Both the position numbers and the translations under genes were made by a program. Of a stretch of DNA of 64,000 bases, positions 1-8,120 are shown piece by piece. Under the pieces are notes generated by a model. It was not told the DNA's origin and ran no database searches. It was given only the letters and a program-made list of their open reading frames with translations. Positions within the stretch are counted from its first letter, which is position 1; every line of letters begins with the position of its first letter. Origin of the DNA: Caulobacterales bacterium (GTDB lineage: Bacteria > Pseudomonadota > Alphaproteobacteria > Caulobacterales > Aquidulcibacteraceae); assembly GCA_017303355.1 (NCBI GenBank), contig JAFLCU010000006.1, positions 62,001 through 126,000 on the forward strand, written 5' to 3'.

Positions 1-256
1 GCGCCACGTCCACCTCGCCCTTGGCGGGCTCGCAGCGCACCGAGGTGGAGAAGCTTTCCGTGATCGCTTTCCAACCGACAATGGCGGTCGCCACGCCTTC
101 CCAGCCGCCTTCGTCGCGTGCTTCTTCCCTCACCACGCGTAAGCTCTGTAGCCACGGAATGAATTCTGGATACGCGCGTACGTCCCCCACAAGCCTGCAC
201 AAATCCGCTGGCGCGTACGGCAAGATGCGTTCTGCTTCGATCAGGGTGCGGGACAT
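1..256 (-). CDS. RatA/COQ10-like START-fold protein (partial, C-terminus off the left edge)
   Basis: About 85 codons are visible, reading leftwards from an ATG at 256 and running off the window. The N-terminus (MSRTLIEAERILPYAPADL, then the VRAYPEF and FIPWL segments) matches the start of the RatA/COQ10 branch of the SRPBCC/START superfamily: a helix-grip fold that binds a hydrophobic ligand. In this family COQ10 binds ubiquinone and assists respiration; RatA in E. coli was described as a ribosome-association inhibitor. It lies just downstream of lipA on the same strand, an arrangement common in alphaproteobacteria, with a palindromic repeat in the 140-bp gap. Family assignment is fairly secure; the exact role (quinone chaperone or other) cannot be decided from this fragment. 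Confidence 0.8.
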   Translation of the reverse strand, partial: MSRTLIEAERILPYAPADLCRLVGDVRAYPEFIPWLQSLRVVREEARDEGGWEGVATAIVGWKAITESFSTSVRCEPAKGEVDVA

Positions 257-260
257 CTAT

Positions 261-382
261 GCTCCCCCGCGCGCGGGGGAGCTGTCGAGCGCGCGGCGCG
301 AGACAGAGGGAGGCGTGAAAAGCATCGCCAACGCCCCCCTCAGCTTCGCTTCACTCAGCACCTCCCCCGTAAGCGGGGGAGG
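261..382. repeat. Double-palindrome repeat, family A, intergenic copy 1
   Basis: Two short GC palindromes bracket about 77 bp. The left one (261-282, CTCCCCC/GGGGGAG arms with GCTC ends) and the right one (361-382, CCTCCCCC/GGGGGAGG arms) could each form a hairpin. The first 26 bases are identical to the start of the copy inside pdhB near 9628, and the right arm differs from that copy by only a base or so. Here it fills the gap between lipA and the RatA-like gene, where it might also stop or process transcripts. Further copies lie at 7747-7860 and 61581-61699. Confidence 0.85.
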
Positions 383-396
383 ACAAAAAGCGCCAC

Positions 397-1371
397 TCAT
401 CGCGTACTCTGCGCCAAGCGCGCTGTTTTGAGCCGCGCGAAATCCTCGCCGGCGTGGTGCGACGAGCGTGTCAGCGGCGAGGCCGAGACCATGAGGAAGC
501 CCTTGGCGTAGGCGATCGTCTCAAGCGCCTTGAATTCCTCCGGCGTCCAGAAGCGATCGATCGCCGCGTGCTTCTTCGTCGGCTGCAAATATTGGCCGAT
601 GGTGAGGAAATCGACGTTCGCAACACGCAGATCATCCATGACCTGCAGCACCTCGTCCTTCGTTTCGCCGAGGCCGACCATCAGCCCCGATTTCGTGAAC
701 TGGTTCGGATCGCGCTGCTTCACCGAATCCAGCAAACGCAGCGATTGATAATAGCGCGCACCTGGCCGGATCGAATGATAGAGCCGCGGCACGGTTTCGA
801 GATTGTGGTTGAACACATCGGGCGCCGCGTCGATGACGCGCTCGGCGTGACCTGGCTTGCGCAAAAAGTCCGGCGTCAGAATCTCAATCGTCGCCTCCGG
901 CGCCGAAGCGCGGATCGCCTTAATCGTCCGCACGAAATGATCGGCGCCGCCGTCTTCCAGATCGTCGCGATCCACCGATGTCACGACGACATGCTTCAGC
1001 CCCATCCGCGCCGTTGCGTGCGCCACGTTTTCCGGCTCGCTCTCATCGAGCGGCAGCGGCTTGCCGGTGGAGACGTTGCAGAAGCTGCAGGCGCGCGTGC
1101 AGATGCCGCCGAGGATCATGAAGGTGGCGTGCTTTTGGCTCCAGCACTCGCCGATGTTGGGGCAGCCCGCTTCCTCGCACACGGTGTGCAGACTGAGATC
1201 GCGCACCAACTCCTTGGTCTGGTGGTAGCCGAGGCTGGTTGGCGCCTTCACCCGAATCCAATCGGGCTTGCGCGGGCTCGGCGCGTCCGGCCGACCCTGC
1301 TTTTCAGGGTGGCGCGGGCGAGTTTCCCCGCCCTCTTCCCCATTGGCGCGCAAATCAATCAGCGTCGGCAT
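397..1371 (-). CDS. lipA: Lipoyl synthase
   Basis: 324 aa, the usual LipA length. It is a radical-SAM enzyme that inserts two sulfur atoms into protein-bound octanoyl chains, giving the lipoyl cofactor of pyruvate and 2-oxoglutarate dehydrogenases. The auxiliary-cluster cysteines ([12 protein letters not shown]) sit near residue 63 and the radical-SAM motif CTRACSFC follows about 20 residues later; the C-terminal serine-rich [10 protein letters not shown] segment is also typical. The reading frame stays open to about 1521, but the ATG at 1371 ([11 protein letters not shown]) gives the normal length and has GGAG just upstream, so it is preferred. It is divergent from the AMP-ligase gene and shares the strand with lpdA and the pdh genes, which make the proteins it lipoylates. 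Confidence 0.95.
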   Translation of the reverse strand: MPTLIDLRANGEEGGETRPRHPEKQGRPDAPSPRKPDWIRVKAPTSLGYHQTKELVRDLSLHTVCEEAGCPNIGECWSQKHATFMILGGICTRACSFCNVSTGKPLPLDESEPENVAHATARMGLKHVVVTSVDRDDLEDGGADHFVRTIKAIRASAPEATIEILTPDFLRKPGHAERVIDAAPDVFNHNLETVPRLYHSIRPGARYYQSLRLLDSVKQRDPNQFTKSGLMVGLGETKDEVLQVMDDLRVANVDFLTIGQYLQPTKKHAAIDRFWTPEEFKALETIAYAKGFLMVSASPLTRSSHHAGEDFARLKTARLAQSTR

Positions 1372-1496
1372 GGCTCCAACATGAGCCTCCAAGCCTTGCG
1401 CCGCAACGCCTGGACGGCAATCCAGCCTTGCGAAGACAAGCGGTCGACGTGCGGCGTCTTGCCCAACCTTAGCCACGCCGATAGTCTCTGTTACAG

Positions 1497-1516
1497 CCGT
1501 GAAACAATAATCACGG
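1497..1516. promoter_or_regulatory. Inverted repeat in the lipA/AMP-ligase divergent intergenic region
   Basis: CCGTGA (1497-1502) and TCACGG (1511-1516) form a perfect 6-bp inverted repeat around an AT-rich 8-bp spacer. It lies in the 206-bp space between the diverging lipA (start 1371) and AMP-ligase (start 1578) genes, a natural position for an operator. No known regulator can be assigned; a short palindrome like this can also occur by chance. Confidence 0.3.
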
Positions 1517-1577
1517 GTCAAGCGTCCACCAAAAAGGCGCGGGCGCTTTGGGCGGGCAATACGGAGGCATCAGGCTC

Positions 1578-3146
1578 ATGGCGCACAAGACGTTCGAGAT
1601 GGCGCGCACACGCGTCACCTTGTTCGAGGCCCTGCTGCGCGCGCGCGACCAACGCGGCGGCAAGTACAAGATCCTCGAAGACCATCAACGCAAGCCCGCT
1701 TCGTATGACGACATTGTGCGCGCCGCGTTCGCGCTGGGCGGCAAGTTCGATCTGCTGATCAAGAAGAACGAGACGGCGGGCATTCTGCTGCCGACGGGCG
1801 CTGGCTGCGTGATGACGTTCTTCGCGCTGCAAGCGATCGGCCGCACGCCGGCGATGCTGAACTTCACGGCCGGGGCGATGAATTTGCGATCGGCCTGCGA
1901 AGCGGCGAACGTGAAAAAGATTCTGACGTCGCGCACCTTCATCAAGCTCGGCGGCCTTGAGGCGCTTGAGACTGAATTGGCCAAGCATGCCAAGCTGATT
2001 TATCTCGAAGACGTCGGCAAGAAGATCGATCTGGGCGACAAGATCGTCGCCGCCATCAAGGGCGCGTTCCCGCGCGTGTTCGCGGCGAAAGCAAGCCCTG
2101 ACGATACGGGCGTCATTCTCTTCACCTCCGGTTCTTATGGCGCCCCGCGCGGCGCGGTGCTGAGCCACGCCAATATCGTCGGCAATGTCGAGCAGGCGCA
2201 CGCGCACGTTCCGTTTGATCCCGACTGGGTGTTCTTCAACCCGCTGCCGATGTTCCATTGCTTTGGCCTGACGGGCGGGGTGATGCTGCCGCTCTTCACC
2301 GGGCACAAGACCTTCCTTTTCCCGTCGCCGCTGCAGGTGAAGGAAATCCCGAAGCTGGTGAAGGAAACCGGCGCCAACGTCTTCTTCGCCACCGACACGT
2401 TCGCGCAGCAATATGCACGCAACGCCAAGGACGGCGATCTCAGCTGCATCAAGATCATGGTCTGCGGCGCTGAGCGCGTGAAACCGGAAACGCGCGAACT
2501 TTATAAGACGCGCTTCGATGTTGAATTGCTTGAGGGCTATGGCGCGACCGAAGCGTCGCCGGTGATTTCCGTGAATGTGCCGGGCGCCAACAAGCACGGC
2601 ACTGTCGGCCAGTTTCTGCCGGGGATCGAATGGCGCCTTGAGCCGGTGCCGGGCATTGAAGGCGGCCAAAAGCTTTATGTGCGCGGCCCGAACGTGATGC
2701 GCGGCTATCTCGACCCGACCAAGCCGTTCGGCATCGATCTCCTGCCGCAAGGCTGGCACGACACGGGCGACGTGGTGGACGTGGACGAGGACGGCTTCAT
2801 CCGCATTCTCGGCCGCGTAAAGCGTTTCGCCAAAGTCGGCGGCGAGATGGTGTCGTTGAACGCCGTCGAAAGCTATGCGCAAACCGTCTGGCCCGAACAT
2901 CTTCACGCCGCCGTCGCCCTGCCCGATTCGCGCAAGGGCGAGCGCATCATCCTCTTCACCGATCACGCCGATGCGAAGATCGAGGACTTGCAGGCCTGGT
3001 GCAGGGAAAAAGGCGCGTCGGAACTTGCCGTGCCGAAGCGCATCGTCGTGATCGACGAGATCCCCGTGCTTGGCAGCGGCAAGACCGACTATGTCGTACT
3101 GCAACGCATGGCGGCTGAGCGGTTCGCGGAAGCGAAGGCGGCTTAA
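1578..3146 (+). CDS. AMP-binding acyl-CoA/acyl-ACP synthetase, Aas-like without acyltransferase domain
   Basis: 522 aa, a single ANL-superfamily adenylating domain. The phosphate-binding loop is TSGSYGAPRGAVLSH (about residues 180-195), followed by EGYGATEASPV, the ATP-ribose motif GWHDTGD, the hinge RVKRFAKVGGEMVSL, and the C-terminal lysine in GSGKTDY. The loop wording and the hinge resemble the acyl-ACP synthetase half of E. coli Aas, but the N-terminal PlsC-type acyltransferase half is absent. Expected reaction: activation of a fatty acid with ATP and transfer to CoA or ACP, for fatty acid or lysophospholipid recycling. The ATG at 1578 has GGAGG ten bases upstream; an in-frame ATG further upstream (1548) has no such site. 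It is the only plus-strand gene in the first 12 kb and separates lipA from lpdA. Substrate is unknown. Confidence 0.85.
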   Translation: MAHKTFEMARTRVTLFEALLRARDQRGGKYKILEDHQRKPASYDDIVRAAFALGGKFDLLIKKNETAGILLPTGAGCVMTFFALQAIGRTPAMLNFTAGAMNLRSACEAANVKKILTSRTFIKLGGLEALETELAKHAKLIYLEDVGKKIDLGDKIVAAIKGAFPRVFAAKASPDDTGVILFTSGSYGAPRGAVLSHANIVGNVEQAHAHVPFDPDWVFFNPLPMFHCFGLTGGVMLPLFTGHKTFLFPSPLQVKEIPKLVKETGANVFFATDTFAQQYARNAKDGDLSCIKIMVCGAERVKPETRELYKTRFDVELLEGYGATEASPVISVNVPGANKHGTVGQFLPGIEWRLEPVPGIEGGQKLYVRGPNVMRGYLDPTKPFGIDLLPQGWHDTGDVVDVDEDGFIRILGRVKRFAKVGGEMVSLNAVESYAQTVWPEHLHAAVALPDSRKGERIILFTDHADAKIEDLQAWCREKGASELAVPKRIVVIDEIPVLGSGKTDYVVLQRMAAERFAEAKAA

Positions 3147-3210
3147 GGCTCGCGGCCAGCACGTTTGGCCGCGTGGAGCCTGGGCTCCGCGCGGTTGGGG
3201 GTGGATGGAA

Positions 3211-3229
3211 GGCCGGCTGGAAGCCGGCC
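3211..3229. repeat. GGCCGGCT/AGCCGGCC palindrome between convergent genes
   Basis: Eight-base GC arms around a 3-base loop, in the 95-bp gap between the convergent AMP-ligase and hypothetical gene ends. The core CCGGCT..AGCCGG also forms the palindrome at 18848-18876, again between two convergent genes. There is no T-tract, so this looks more like a REP-type element or factor-dependent end point than a classical terminator. Confidence 0.55.
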
Positions 3230-3241
3230 GTCTGATGGGGT

Positions 3242-3739
3242 TTAGGACGAGTCCGCAAGCGCCGGCGTGGGCGCGAGCGCGTGGGTGATGAAGGTGCGCG
3301 ACGGCGGCGCGTATCCGATCAGGCGCGTGTCGACGTAGCCGTGGCGCAAGCGGCGCTTGACGCGGGCGACGTATTTCGTGGGATCGAACATCGCGGCGAT
3401 CAAGCGCATGCAGCGTTCGAACGGCGAAGCGTTGCGCAGGCGCACACGGCTGCATTTTACGATCACGCGCGCGTTCGAGCGTTGCTTGCGGAAGCCCGCG
3501 CGGCCGCTGAGCATGGGCGCCGCGCGTGAGACCAGGCCCATCTCATGGATGGCTTGTTGGAAGACGGTGCATTCGACTTGACGTTCGGCGTGACGCAGGA
3601 GCTTTTCGAGCCGGCGGGTTTTGCGTGGTTTGCCGAGACGCAACAGCAACCCGACCAGACACGCCAGCCCATACAGGATCGCGGCCGCGAGGGCCTCGAT
3701 TTCTGTTTGGCTGACGATGGGGCGGGGTTGTGTTTTCAT
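3242..3739 (-). CDS. Hypothetical protein with one N-terminal membrane segment
   Basis: 165 aa from the ATG at 3739 (MKTQPRPIVSQTEIEAL); a start three codons earlier at 3748 is equally possible, and the frame is open further upstream to about 3919 with non-protein-like composition. Residues about 15-32 (LAAAILYGLACLVGLLLRL) form one hydrophobic segment, followed by a very basic region (KPRKTRRLEKLLRHAERQ) and then a cysteine- and arginine-rich body. I do not recognise the family. The body has a hydrophobic/charged pattern compatible with a real cytoplasmic domain anchored in the membrane. It is transcribed toward the AMP-ligase gene and is a single gene flanked by repeat elements. Confidence 0.6.
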   Translation of the reverse strand: MKTQPRPIVSQTEIEALAAAILYGLACLVGLLLRLGKPRKTRRLEKLLRHAERQVECTVFQQAIHEMGLVSRAAPMLSGRAGFRKQRSNARVIVKCSRVRLRNASPFERCMRLIAAMFDPTKYVARVKRRLRHGYVDTRLIGYAPPSRTFITHALAPTPALADSS

Positions 3740-3748
3740 GCGGCGCAT

Positions 3749-4058
3749 TATGCGCCTGTTGGGAAGCGGTCGGATTATTCGCGTGAAGTTTTTTGCAGAC
3801 GCTTGGTGTTGCGGCGTTTTTAAAAATGAGGCTGTGGGATAGGCATGCGGTCTATCCCCCGAGGGAGCGCGGCGGAGCCGCGCGCTCCAACTTTTAACCG
3901 CCGCGCATTTCCCGCACACCTACCCTTCCCCGGATTGGCGCATAGCGCCAAGTCCGAGGCCCATAGATTCAGGCTTCTCCGGAAAAGTTAGAGTCCATAG
4001 CCCCGGGCTCGCGGCTTTGCCGCGCCCGGGGTGGTGCGACGTTGGCGACCGCGCGCGC
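3749..4058. other. 310-bp stretch without a convincing gene
   Basis: Between the hypothetical gene and the end of lpdA. The right two thirds hold a multi-hairpin repeat (3916-4040, listed separately). The left part, 3749-3915, contains the probable promoter of the hypothetical gene and an extension of its open frame that lacks a plausible ribosome site. No RNA gene was recognised. Confidence 0.6.
3916..4040. repeat. Multi-hairpin intergenic repeat, family C, copy 1
   Basis: Two GC hairpins in tandem. The first is built on a CCCCGGATTGGCGC/GCGCCAAGTCCGAGG pairing around 3928-3960. The second is CCCCGGGC..GCCCGGGG at about 4000-4031, with the inner arms GCGGC/GCCGC. The end of the element reads GGGGTGGTGCGAC. 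It ends just inside the 3' side of lpdA (minus strand), so the second hairpin may end lpdA transcripts. A related layout (CCCATCCCCGGA, internal hairpin, GGGGCC, second hairpin) lies at 41855-41966. Confidence 0.6.
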
Positions 4059-5468
4059 CTAGACGTGCAGCACGCGCCCATACGCGTCGAGCACGGCTTC
4101 GTGCATCATTTCCGAGAGAGTCGGGTGCGGGAAGACGGTTTCCATCAGCTCCTGCTCGGTCACCTCGGCGTTCATGGCGACGACATAGCCCTGGATCAGC
4201 TCCGTCACCTCGGCGCCGACCATGTGGGCGCCGAGCAATTCGCCGGTCTTGGCGTCGAACACCACTTTGACCATGCCCTGGTCCTCGCCCAGCGCGATCG
4301 CCTTGCCGTTGCCGACGAACGGGAAGCGGCCGACGCGCACCTCGCGCCCGGCCGCCTTGGCCTTGGCTTCGGTGAGGCCGACGCTCGCGACTTGCGGATG
4401 CGAATAGGTGCAGCCGGCGATGCGTTCCTTGATCATCGCGTGCGGCTTCTGCCCCGCGATCGCCTCGACGCAGATAATGCCTTCGTGCGACGCCTTGTGC
4501 GCCAGCCACGGCGCGCCCGTCACATCGCCGATCGCATAGAGCCCAGCGACGTTGGTCTTGCCGTAGCCATCGGTGACGATGTGGCCGCGATCGGTTTTGA
4601 CGCCGAGCGCTTCAAGGCCGAGATTTTCGATATTGCCGGTGATGCCCACGGCCACGATCGCGTGCGAAGCCGTCAGCGTCTCCTGCTTGCCGTTCGCCGA
4701 GATAACGGCCTCAACACCGTTTGCATTCGCCTTCAGTGATTTCGCTTCGGTGGAGGTGAGGATTTTCAGCCCTTCCTTTTCGAAGCGCTTCTTGGCGAAC
4801 GCGGAAATTTCCTCGTCCTCGACCGGCAGTACGCGGTCGAGCAATTCGACCACCGTCACCTTCACGCCGAAGGCGGCGTAAAACGATGCAAACTCGATCC
4901 CGATCGCGCCTGAGCCGAATACAAGCAAAGACTCCGGCCATTCGGGCGGCGTCATCGCATCGCGATAGGTCCAAATCTTTTTGCCGTCGCTCTTCAGACC
5001 TGCCGCTGGAATCTCGCGCGCCCGCGCGCCGGTGGCGAGGATGACGTGCTTGGCGTCAAACGATGCGTCTTTGCCGTCCTTGCCCTTCACGATCACTTTC
5101 GGCGCCGCACTGCCCTTCTCCAAGCGCGCATCGCCTTCGATCACACTGATCTTGTTTTTCTTCATCAGGAACTGGACGCCCTTCTCCATGCGTCCAGCCA
5201 CGCCGCGCGAGCGCTTCACCACGGCGGCGGGATCGAATTTCACGCCTTCCGCCGAAAGCCCGAATTCATTCGCGTGTTTGAAATTGCGATACACTTCCGC
5301 CGAGCGCAGCAGCGCCTTGGTCGGGATGCAGCCCCAGTTGAGGCAAATGCCGCCCAGCCGATCGCGCTCGACGATGGCGACTTTCATGCCCAGCTGCGAC
5401 GCACGTATCGCCGTCACATAGCCGCCAGGGCCCGAACCAATAATGATTAGATCGAATGCATTGCTCAT
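4059..5468 (-). CDS. lpdA: Dihydrolipoyl dehydrogenase (E3)
   Basis: 469 aa, the normal E3 length. A flavoprotein that reoxidises the dihydrolipoyl groups of 2-oxoacid dehydrogenase complexes and reduces NAD. Visible: the FAD-binding IIGSGPGGYV at the N-terminus, the redox disulfide in GGICLNWGCIPTKALL (about residue 40), the NAD-binding VFGSGAIGIEFAS (about residue 180), the second FAD motif YAIGDVTG, and the C-terminal interface HPTLSEMMHEA carrying the catalytic His and nearby Glu. It is the last enzyme gene of the pdh cluster in transcription order (pdhA, pdhB, pdhC, marC, lpdA). A GC-rich repeat separates it from marC, so it may have its own transcript. Confidence 0.96.
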   Translation of the reverse strand: MSNAFDLIIIGSGPGGYVTAIRASQLGMKVAIVERDRLGGICLNWGCIPTKALLRSAEVYRNFKHANEFGLSAEGVKFDPAAVVKRSRGVAGRMEKGVQFLMKKNKISVIEGDARLEKGSAAPKVIVKGKDGKDASFDAKHVILATGARAREIPAAGLKSDGKKIWTYRDAMTPPEWPESLLVFGSGAIGIEFASFYAAFGVKVTVVELLDRVLPVEDEEISAFAKKRFEKEGLKILTSTEAKSLKANANGVEAVISANGKQETLTASHAIVAVGITGNIENLGLEALGVKTDRGHIVTDGYGKTNVAGLYAIGDVTGAPWLAHKASHEGIICVEAIAGQKPHAMIKERIAGCTYSHPQVASVGLTEAKAKAAGREVRVGRFPFVGNGKAIALGEDQGMVKVVFDAKTGELLGAHMVGAEVTELIQGYVVAMNAEVTEQELMETVFPHPTLSEMMHEAVLDAYGRVLHV

Positions 5469-5533
5469 GACAGCTATCTAGCAGGCGCGGCCACGAAAAG
5501 AAGCGCAACAACGTGACGCTGCGTTGCAGCCAT

Positions 5534-5631
5534 GGACCGCCGGCGCCTCGCCGGCCGGCGCCATCGGAAGAACAGGTAGGATCGTTCCCTCACTTCAAAT
5601 GCTTGCGCAGGCCGGCAAGGCGCCGGCGGTC
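5534..5631. repeat. Long imperfect palindrome, family B, copy 1
   Basis: The left arm starts GGACCGCCGGCGCCTCGCCGGC at 5534 and the right arm at about 5610-5631 is its near-perfect reverse complement; the spacer is about 50 bp. The right arm runs into the stop codon of marC. The same arm sequence recurs at 33676-33755, between prmC and prfA. Transcribed, it would give a long GC stem between marC and lpdA messages. Confidence 0.75.
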
Positions 5632-6274
5632 AGACGCCAAGCCCAAACGCGTTCCTGATCCCATCCACCACAAACTGTGCCGCCAACGCCGCCAGCAAAA
5701 TCCCGAACACGCGGGTGAGCATGGAGCCCACGGTCGGGCCCATGATCTTCGAGATCGGCCCCGCCGCCAGAAACGCGAACAGGCACAGGGCCAGATTGGC
5801 CCCTACCCCGGCCAGCACCATCGTCCGCTCCAGCGCGCCCTCATATTGCGCGAAGAACAGCATGATCGAGGCGATCGCGCCCGGACCGGCGATCAGCGGA
5901 ATGGCTAGCGGAAAGACGGAGATGTCGTCCTGATGCTCGGGGTGTTCGGCCTGGTGCTGAGCCACCTTCTCGGCGCGCTCGTCACGGCGCTCGGCGCGCT
6001 TTTCGAACAGCATGTCGACGGCGATCAGGAACAGGAGCAAGCCGCCGGCGATGCGGAACGCGTCCATGGAGACGTGGATTTGCTCCAAAAGCCAGGCGCC
6101 GCCGAACGCGAACGCGAGCAGAATGCCAGTGGCGATAGCCACCGATTTCCAAGCCATCTTGCGCCGCCAATCCGGCGTCATGCGCGAGGTCATGGTCGTG
6201 AACATCGGCGCCATGGCCACCGGATCGATGGCCACGAAGAAGGTCACGAACGAAGCGAGCAGCAGCGAGATCAT
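5630..6274 (-). CDS. MarC-family integral membrane protein
   Basis: 214 aa with about six hydrophobic segments: MISLLLASFVTFFVAIDPVAMAP at the N-terminus, SVAIATGILLAFAFGGAWLL, FRIAGGLLLFLIAVDMLF, then a charged loop (EKRAERRDERAEKVAQHQAEH), followed by PLAIPLIAGPGAIASIMLFF, a fifth and a sixth segment. The FVAIDPVAMAP and PLIAGPGAIA motifs define the MarC/UPF0056 family. Members are inner-membrane proteins of unknown transport function; the early link to multiple antibiotic resistance has not held up. The 30-residue charged cytoplasmic loop is longer than in E. coli MarC. It sits in the pdh cluster on the same strand as pdhC and lpdA, with no obvious functional connection. Confidence 0.9.
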   Translation of the reverse strand: MISLLLASFVTFFVAIDPVAMAPMFTTMTSRMTPDWRRKMAWKSVAIATGILLAFAFGGAWLLEQIHVSMDAFRIAGGLLLFLIAVDMLFEKRAERRDERAEKVAQHQAEHPEHQDDISVFPLAIPLIAGPGAIASIMLFFAQYEGALERTMVLAGVGANLALCLFAFLAAGPISKIMGPTVGSMLTRVFGILLAALAAQFVVDGIRNAFGLGV

Positions 6275-6321
6275 CGCCGCTGCTTAGCGCGGCCAGCGAT
6301 TCTTGGCGATTCCCGCGGGGC

Positions 6322-6771
6322 TTAGCCGGCCGCGACGCCGGTCACGAAATCGTTGACGAAACCGAACACGCTCGCCCACGTCACGTAGAGCGTCAGCGCG
6401 AACACAATAACGGCCAATATTGGCGCCGCGCGATTGAGCGTGCGGCCAATATCGCGCGCGACCAAGCTGATGATCCAGCCGATCAAGCCGGAGCCGATGA
6501 TCAATCCGCCGAGCAATGTCACGAGTGCGATCAGGCCCGGTAATGTCGCGCCCACGGTCAAGAAGGCGTGGAAGAACAGGAGCAGCGGCGTGACGAGGCT
6601 CAAGATCATGACCGGCAGCGCGAAATCGCTGGGCTTGTCGGCCTCTTCGTCCTCGCGCCGCTTGGGCTTGGCCGCCTCGCAGATCATCACGAAGAAGCTG
6701 CCGATCAGCGCAACGCCCCACAGATCGCCCAGCGCCGAAAGCAACGCGCCGATATATTCGCCGATTGGCAT
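6322..6771 (-). CDS. Hypothetical four-helix membrane protein in the pdh cluster
   Basis: 149 aa from the ATG at 6771 (MPIGEYIGALLSALGDLWG). Four hydrophobic segments are visible: about residues 8-32, 53-72, 76-103 and 116-140. The first loop is strongly charged (KPKRREDEEADKPSD). I do not recognise the family. It lies 32 bp after the pdhC stop codon and 47 bp before marC, all on the same strand, so it is probably cotranscribed with pdhC. Its only context clue is that it is one of several small membrane-protein genes spaced between pyruvate dehydrogenase genes here. Confidence 0.75.
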   Translation of the reverse strand: MPIGEYIGALLSALGDLWGVALIGSFFVMICEAAKPKRREDEEADKPSDFALPVMILSLVTPLLLFFHAFLTVGATLPGLIALVTLLGGLIIGSGLIGWIISLVARDIGRTLNRAAPILAVIVFALTLYVTWASVFGFVNDFVTGVAAG

Positions 6772-6803
6772 CGTTCACCCCCACCCCAGCAGCTATTATT
6801 GTT

Positions 6804-8120
6804 TCAGAGAAGCATCGCCATCGGGTCTTCAAGGAAACCGCGGAACGCCTTGAGGAACGTGGCGCCCAGCGCGCCGTCGACGACGCGGTGGTCGCAGGTG
6901 ACGGTGACGCTCATGACGGTGGCGATCGCCAGCGCATCGTTTTTCACCACGGGGCGCTTTTCGCCCGCGCCGATCGACATGATCATGCCGTGCGGCTCGT
7001 TGATGATTGAAGCGAAGCTCTTGATCCCCATCATGCCCATGTTGGAGATCGAGAACGTGCCGCCCTGAAATTCTTCCGGCTTCAGCTTCTTGGTACGCGC
7101 GCGTTCGGCCAGATCGGCCATCTCATGCGAGATTTGCGCGAGACCTTTGGTTTCCGCCGCCCAGATGATCGGCGTGATCAAGCCGCCATCGATCGCCACC
7201 GCGACCGCGATGTCGGCGTGATGGTGCACGGCGATGCCGTCCGACGTGTAGGAGGCGTTGGCTTCCGGCACGAGCTTCAGCGCCAAGGCCGCCGCCTTGA
7301 TGCACATGTCGTTGACGGAAATCTTTACGCCTTTGTCGCCGAAGCGCTTGTTGATCTCGCCGCGCGCCTTCAGCAGCGTGTCGATCTCGATATCGATGTT
7401 CAGCGGGAAATGCGGCACATCGCGGAAGCTCTCGGTCATGCGCTTGGCGATGGTTTTGCGCATCATGTCGAGCGGCACGAGATCGTAGGAGCCCGCGCGG
7501 ATGCCTTGCTGCTCTAGCGTTTTGTGCGGCGCCGGTGTTTGAACGCTGCCGGGCGTCGTCAGCGCGCGCGATTCCAGACGCGGCGGCGCGTCCTTGCGCG
7601 GGGCTTGCTTGGCGGGCGGCGCCTTCAACGCCGCTTCCACGTCCGCCTTCACCACGCGCCCATGCGGACCGGAGCCCGCGAGCCCGGAGAGATCAATGCC
7701 GCCTTGTTCGGCGAGCCTGCGGGCGAGCGGTGAAGCGAGCACGCGCGCTCCCCCGCCCCCTTGCGGGGCGGGGGCTGGGGGAGCGTTCCGCTGCTCAGGC
7801 GCCGGCGCGTCGGCACGCCCCCCCTCACCCTGCCCTCTCCCCCGCGAGGGGGGAGAGGGTTGAGCATTCGCCGCTTCACCTTCGCCCGCCAACGTCGCGA
7901 TCGGCGTATTCACCTTCACGCCTTGCGTGCCTTCGGCGACCAGCAATTCCGCGATCACGCCTTCATCGACGGCTTCGACCTCCATCGTCGCCTTATCGGT
8001 TTCGATCTCGGCGATGACTTGGCCGGGCTCGATCGTGTCGCCCACTTTCACGTGCCATTTGGCGAGATTGCCTTCCTCCATGGTGGGAGAAAGCGCGGGC
8101 ATGGTGATCTGCGTCGTCAT
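6804..8120 (-). CDS. pdhC: Pyruvate dehydrogenase E2, dihydrolipoamide acetyltransferase
   Basis: 438 aa. Transfers the acetyl group from lipoyl-lysine to CoA and forms the core of the complex. Domain order: one lipoyl domain (residues 1-80; modified lysine in [11 protein letters not shown]), a linker, the E1/E3-binding domain starting [15 protein letters not shown] (about residue 125), a second proline/alanine linker, then the catalytic domain ending with the HRVVDGALG active-site motif. The first linker is encoded by a family A palindromic repeat (7747-7860), giving an arginine/glycine/proline-rich insert of about 38 residues. The start codon overlaps the stop of the upstream membrane-protein gene by one base (TAATG), implying translational coupling. 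Confidence 0.96.
   Translation of the reverse strand: MTTQITMPALSPTMEEGNLAKWHVKVGDTIEPGQVIAEIETDKATMEVEAVDEGVIAELLVAEGTQGVKVNTPIATLAGEGEAANAQPSPPSRGRGQGEGGRADAPAPEQRNAPPAPAPQGGGGARVLASPLARRLAEQGGIDLSGLAGSGPHGRVVKADVEAALKAPPAKQAPRKDAPPRLESRALTTPGSVQTPAPHKTLEQQGIRAGSYDLVPLDMMRKTIAKRMTESFRDVPHFPLNIDIEIDTLLKARGEINKRFGDKGVKISVNDMCIKAAALALKLVPEANASYTSDGIAVHHHADIAVAVAIDGGLITPIIWAAETKGLAQISHEMADLAERARTKKLKPEEFQGGTFSISNMGMMGIKSFASIINEPHGMIMSIGAGEKRPVVKNDALAIATVMSVTVTCDHRVVDGALGATFLKAFRGFLEDPMAMLL
7747..7860. repeat. Double-palindrome repeat, family A, copy inside pdhC
   Basis: The left palindrome (7747-7784, nested CTCCCCC..GGGGGAG with an inner CCCCGC/GCGGGG) and the right one (about 7833-7860, CCCTCTCCCC..GGGGAGAGGG) bracket about 48 bp. 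The element keeps the pdhC frame open and encodes linker residues between the lipoyl and E1/E3-binding domains. It is more diverged from the intergenic copy at 261 than the pdhB copy is. Confidence 0.8.

Noticed and set aside
1518..3455. 645-codon open frame on the minus strand opposite the AMP-ligase gene
   Set aside because: The plus-strand protein has all ANL motifs. The antisense translation is Arg/His/Ala-rich with no family resemblance; long antisense frames are expected at this GC content.
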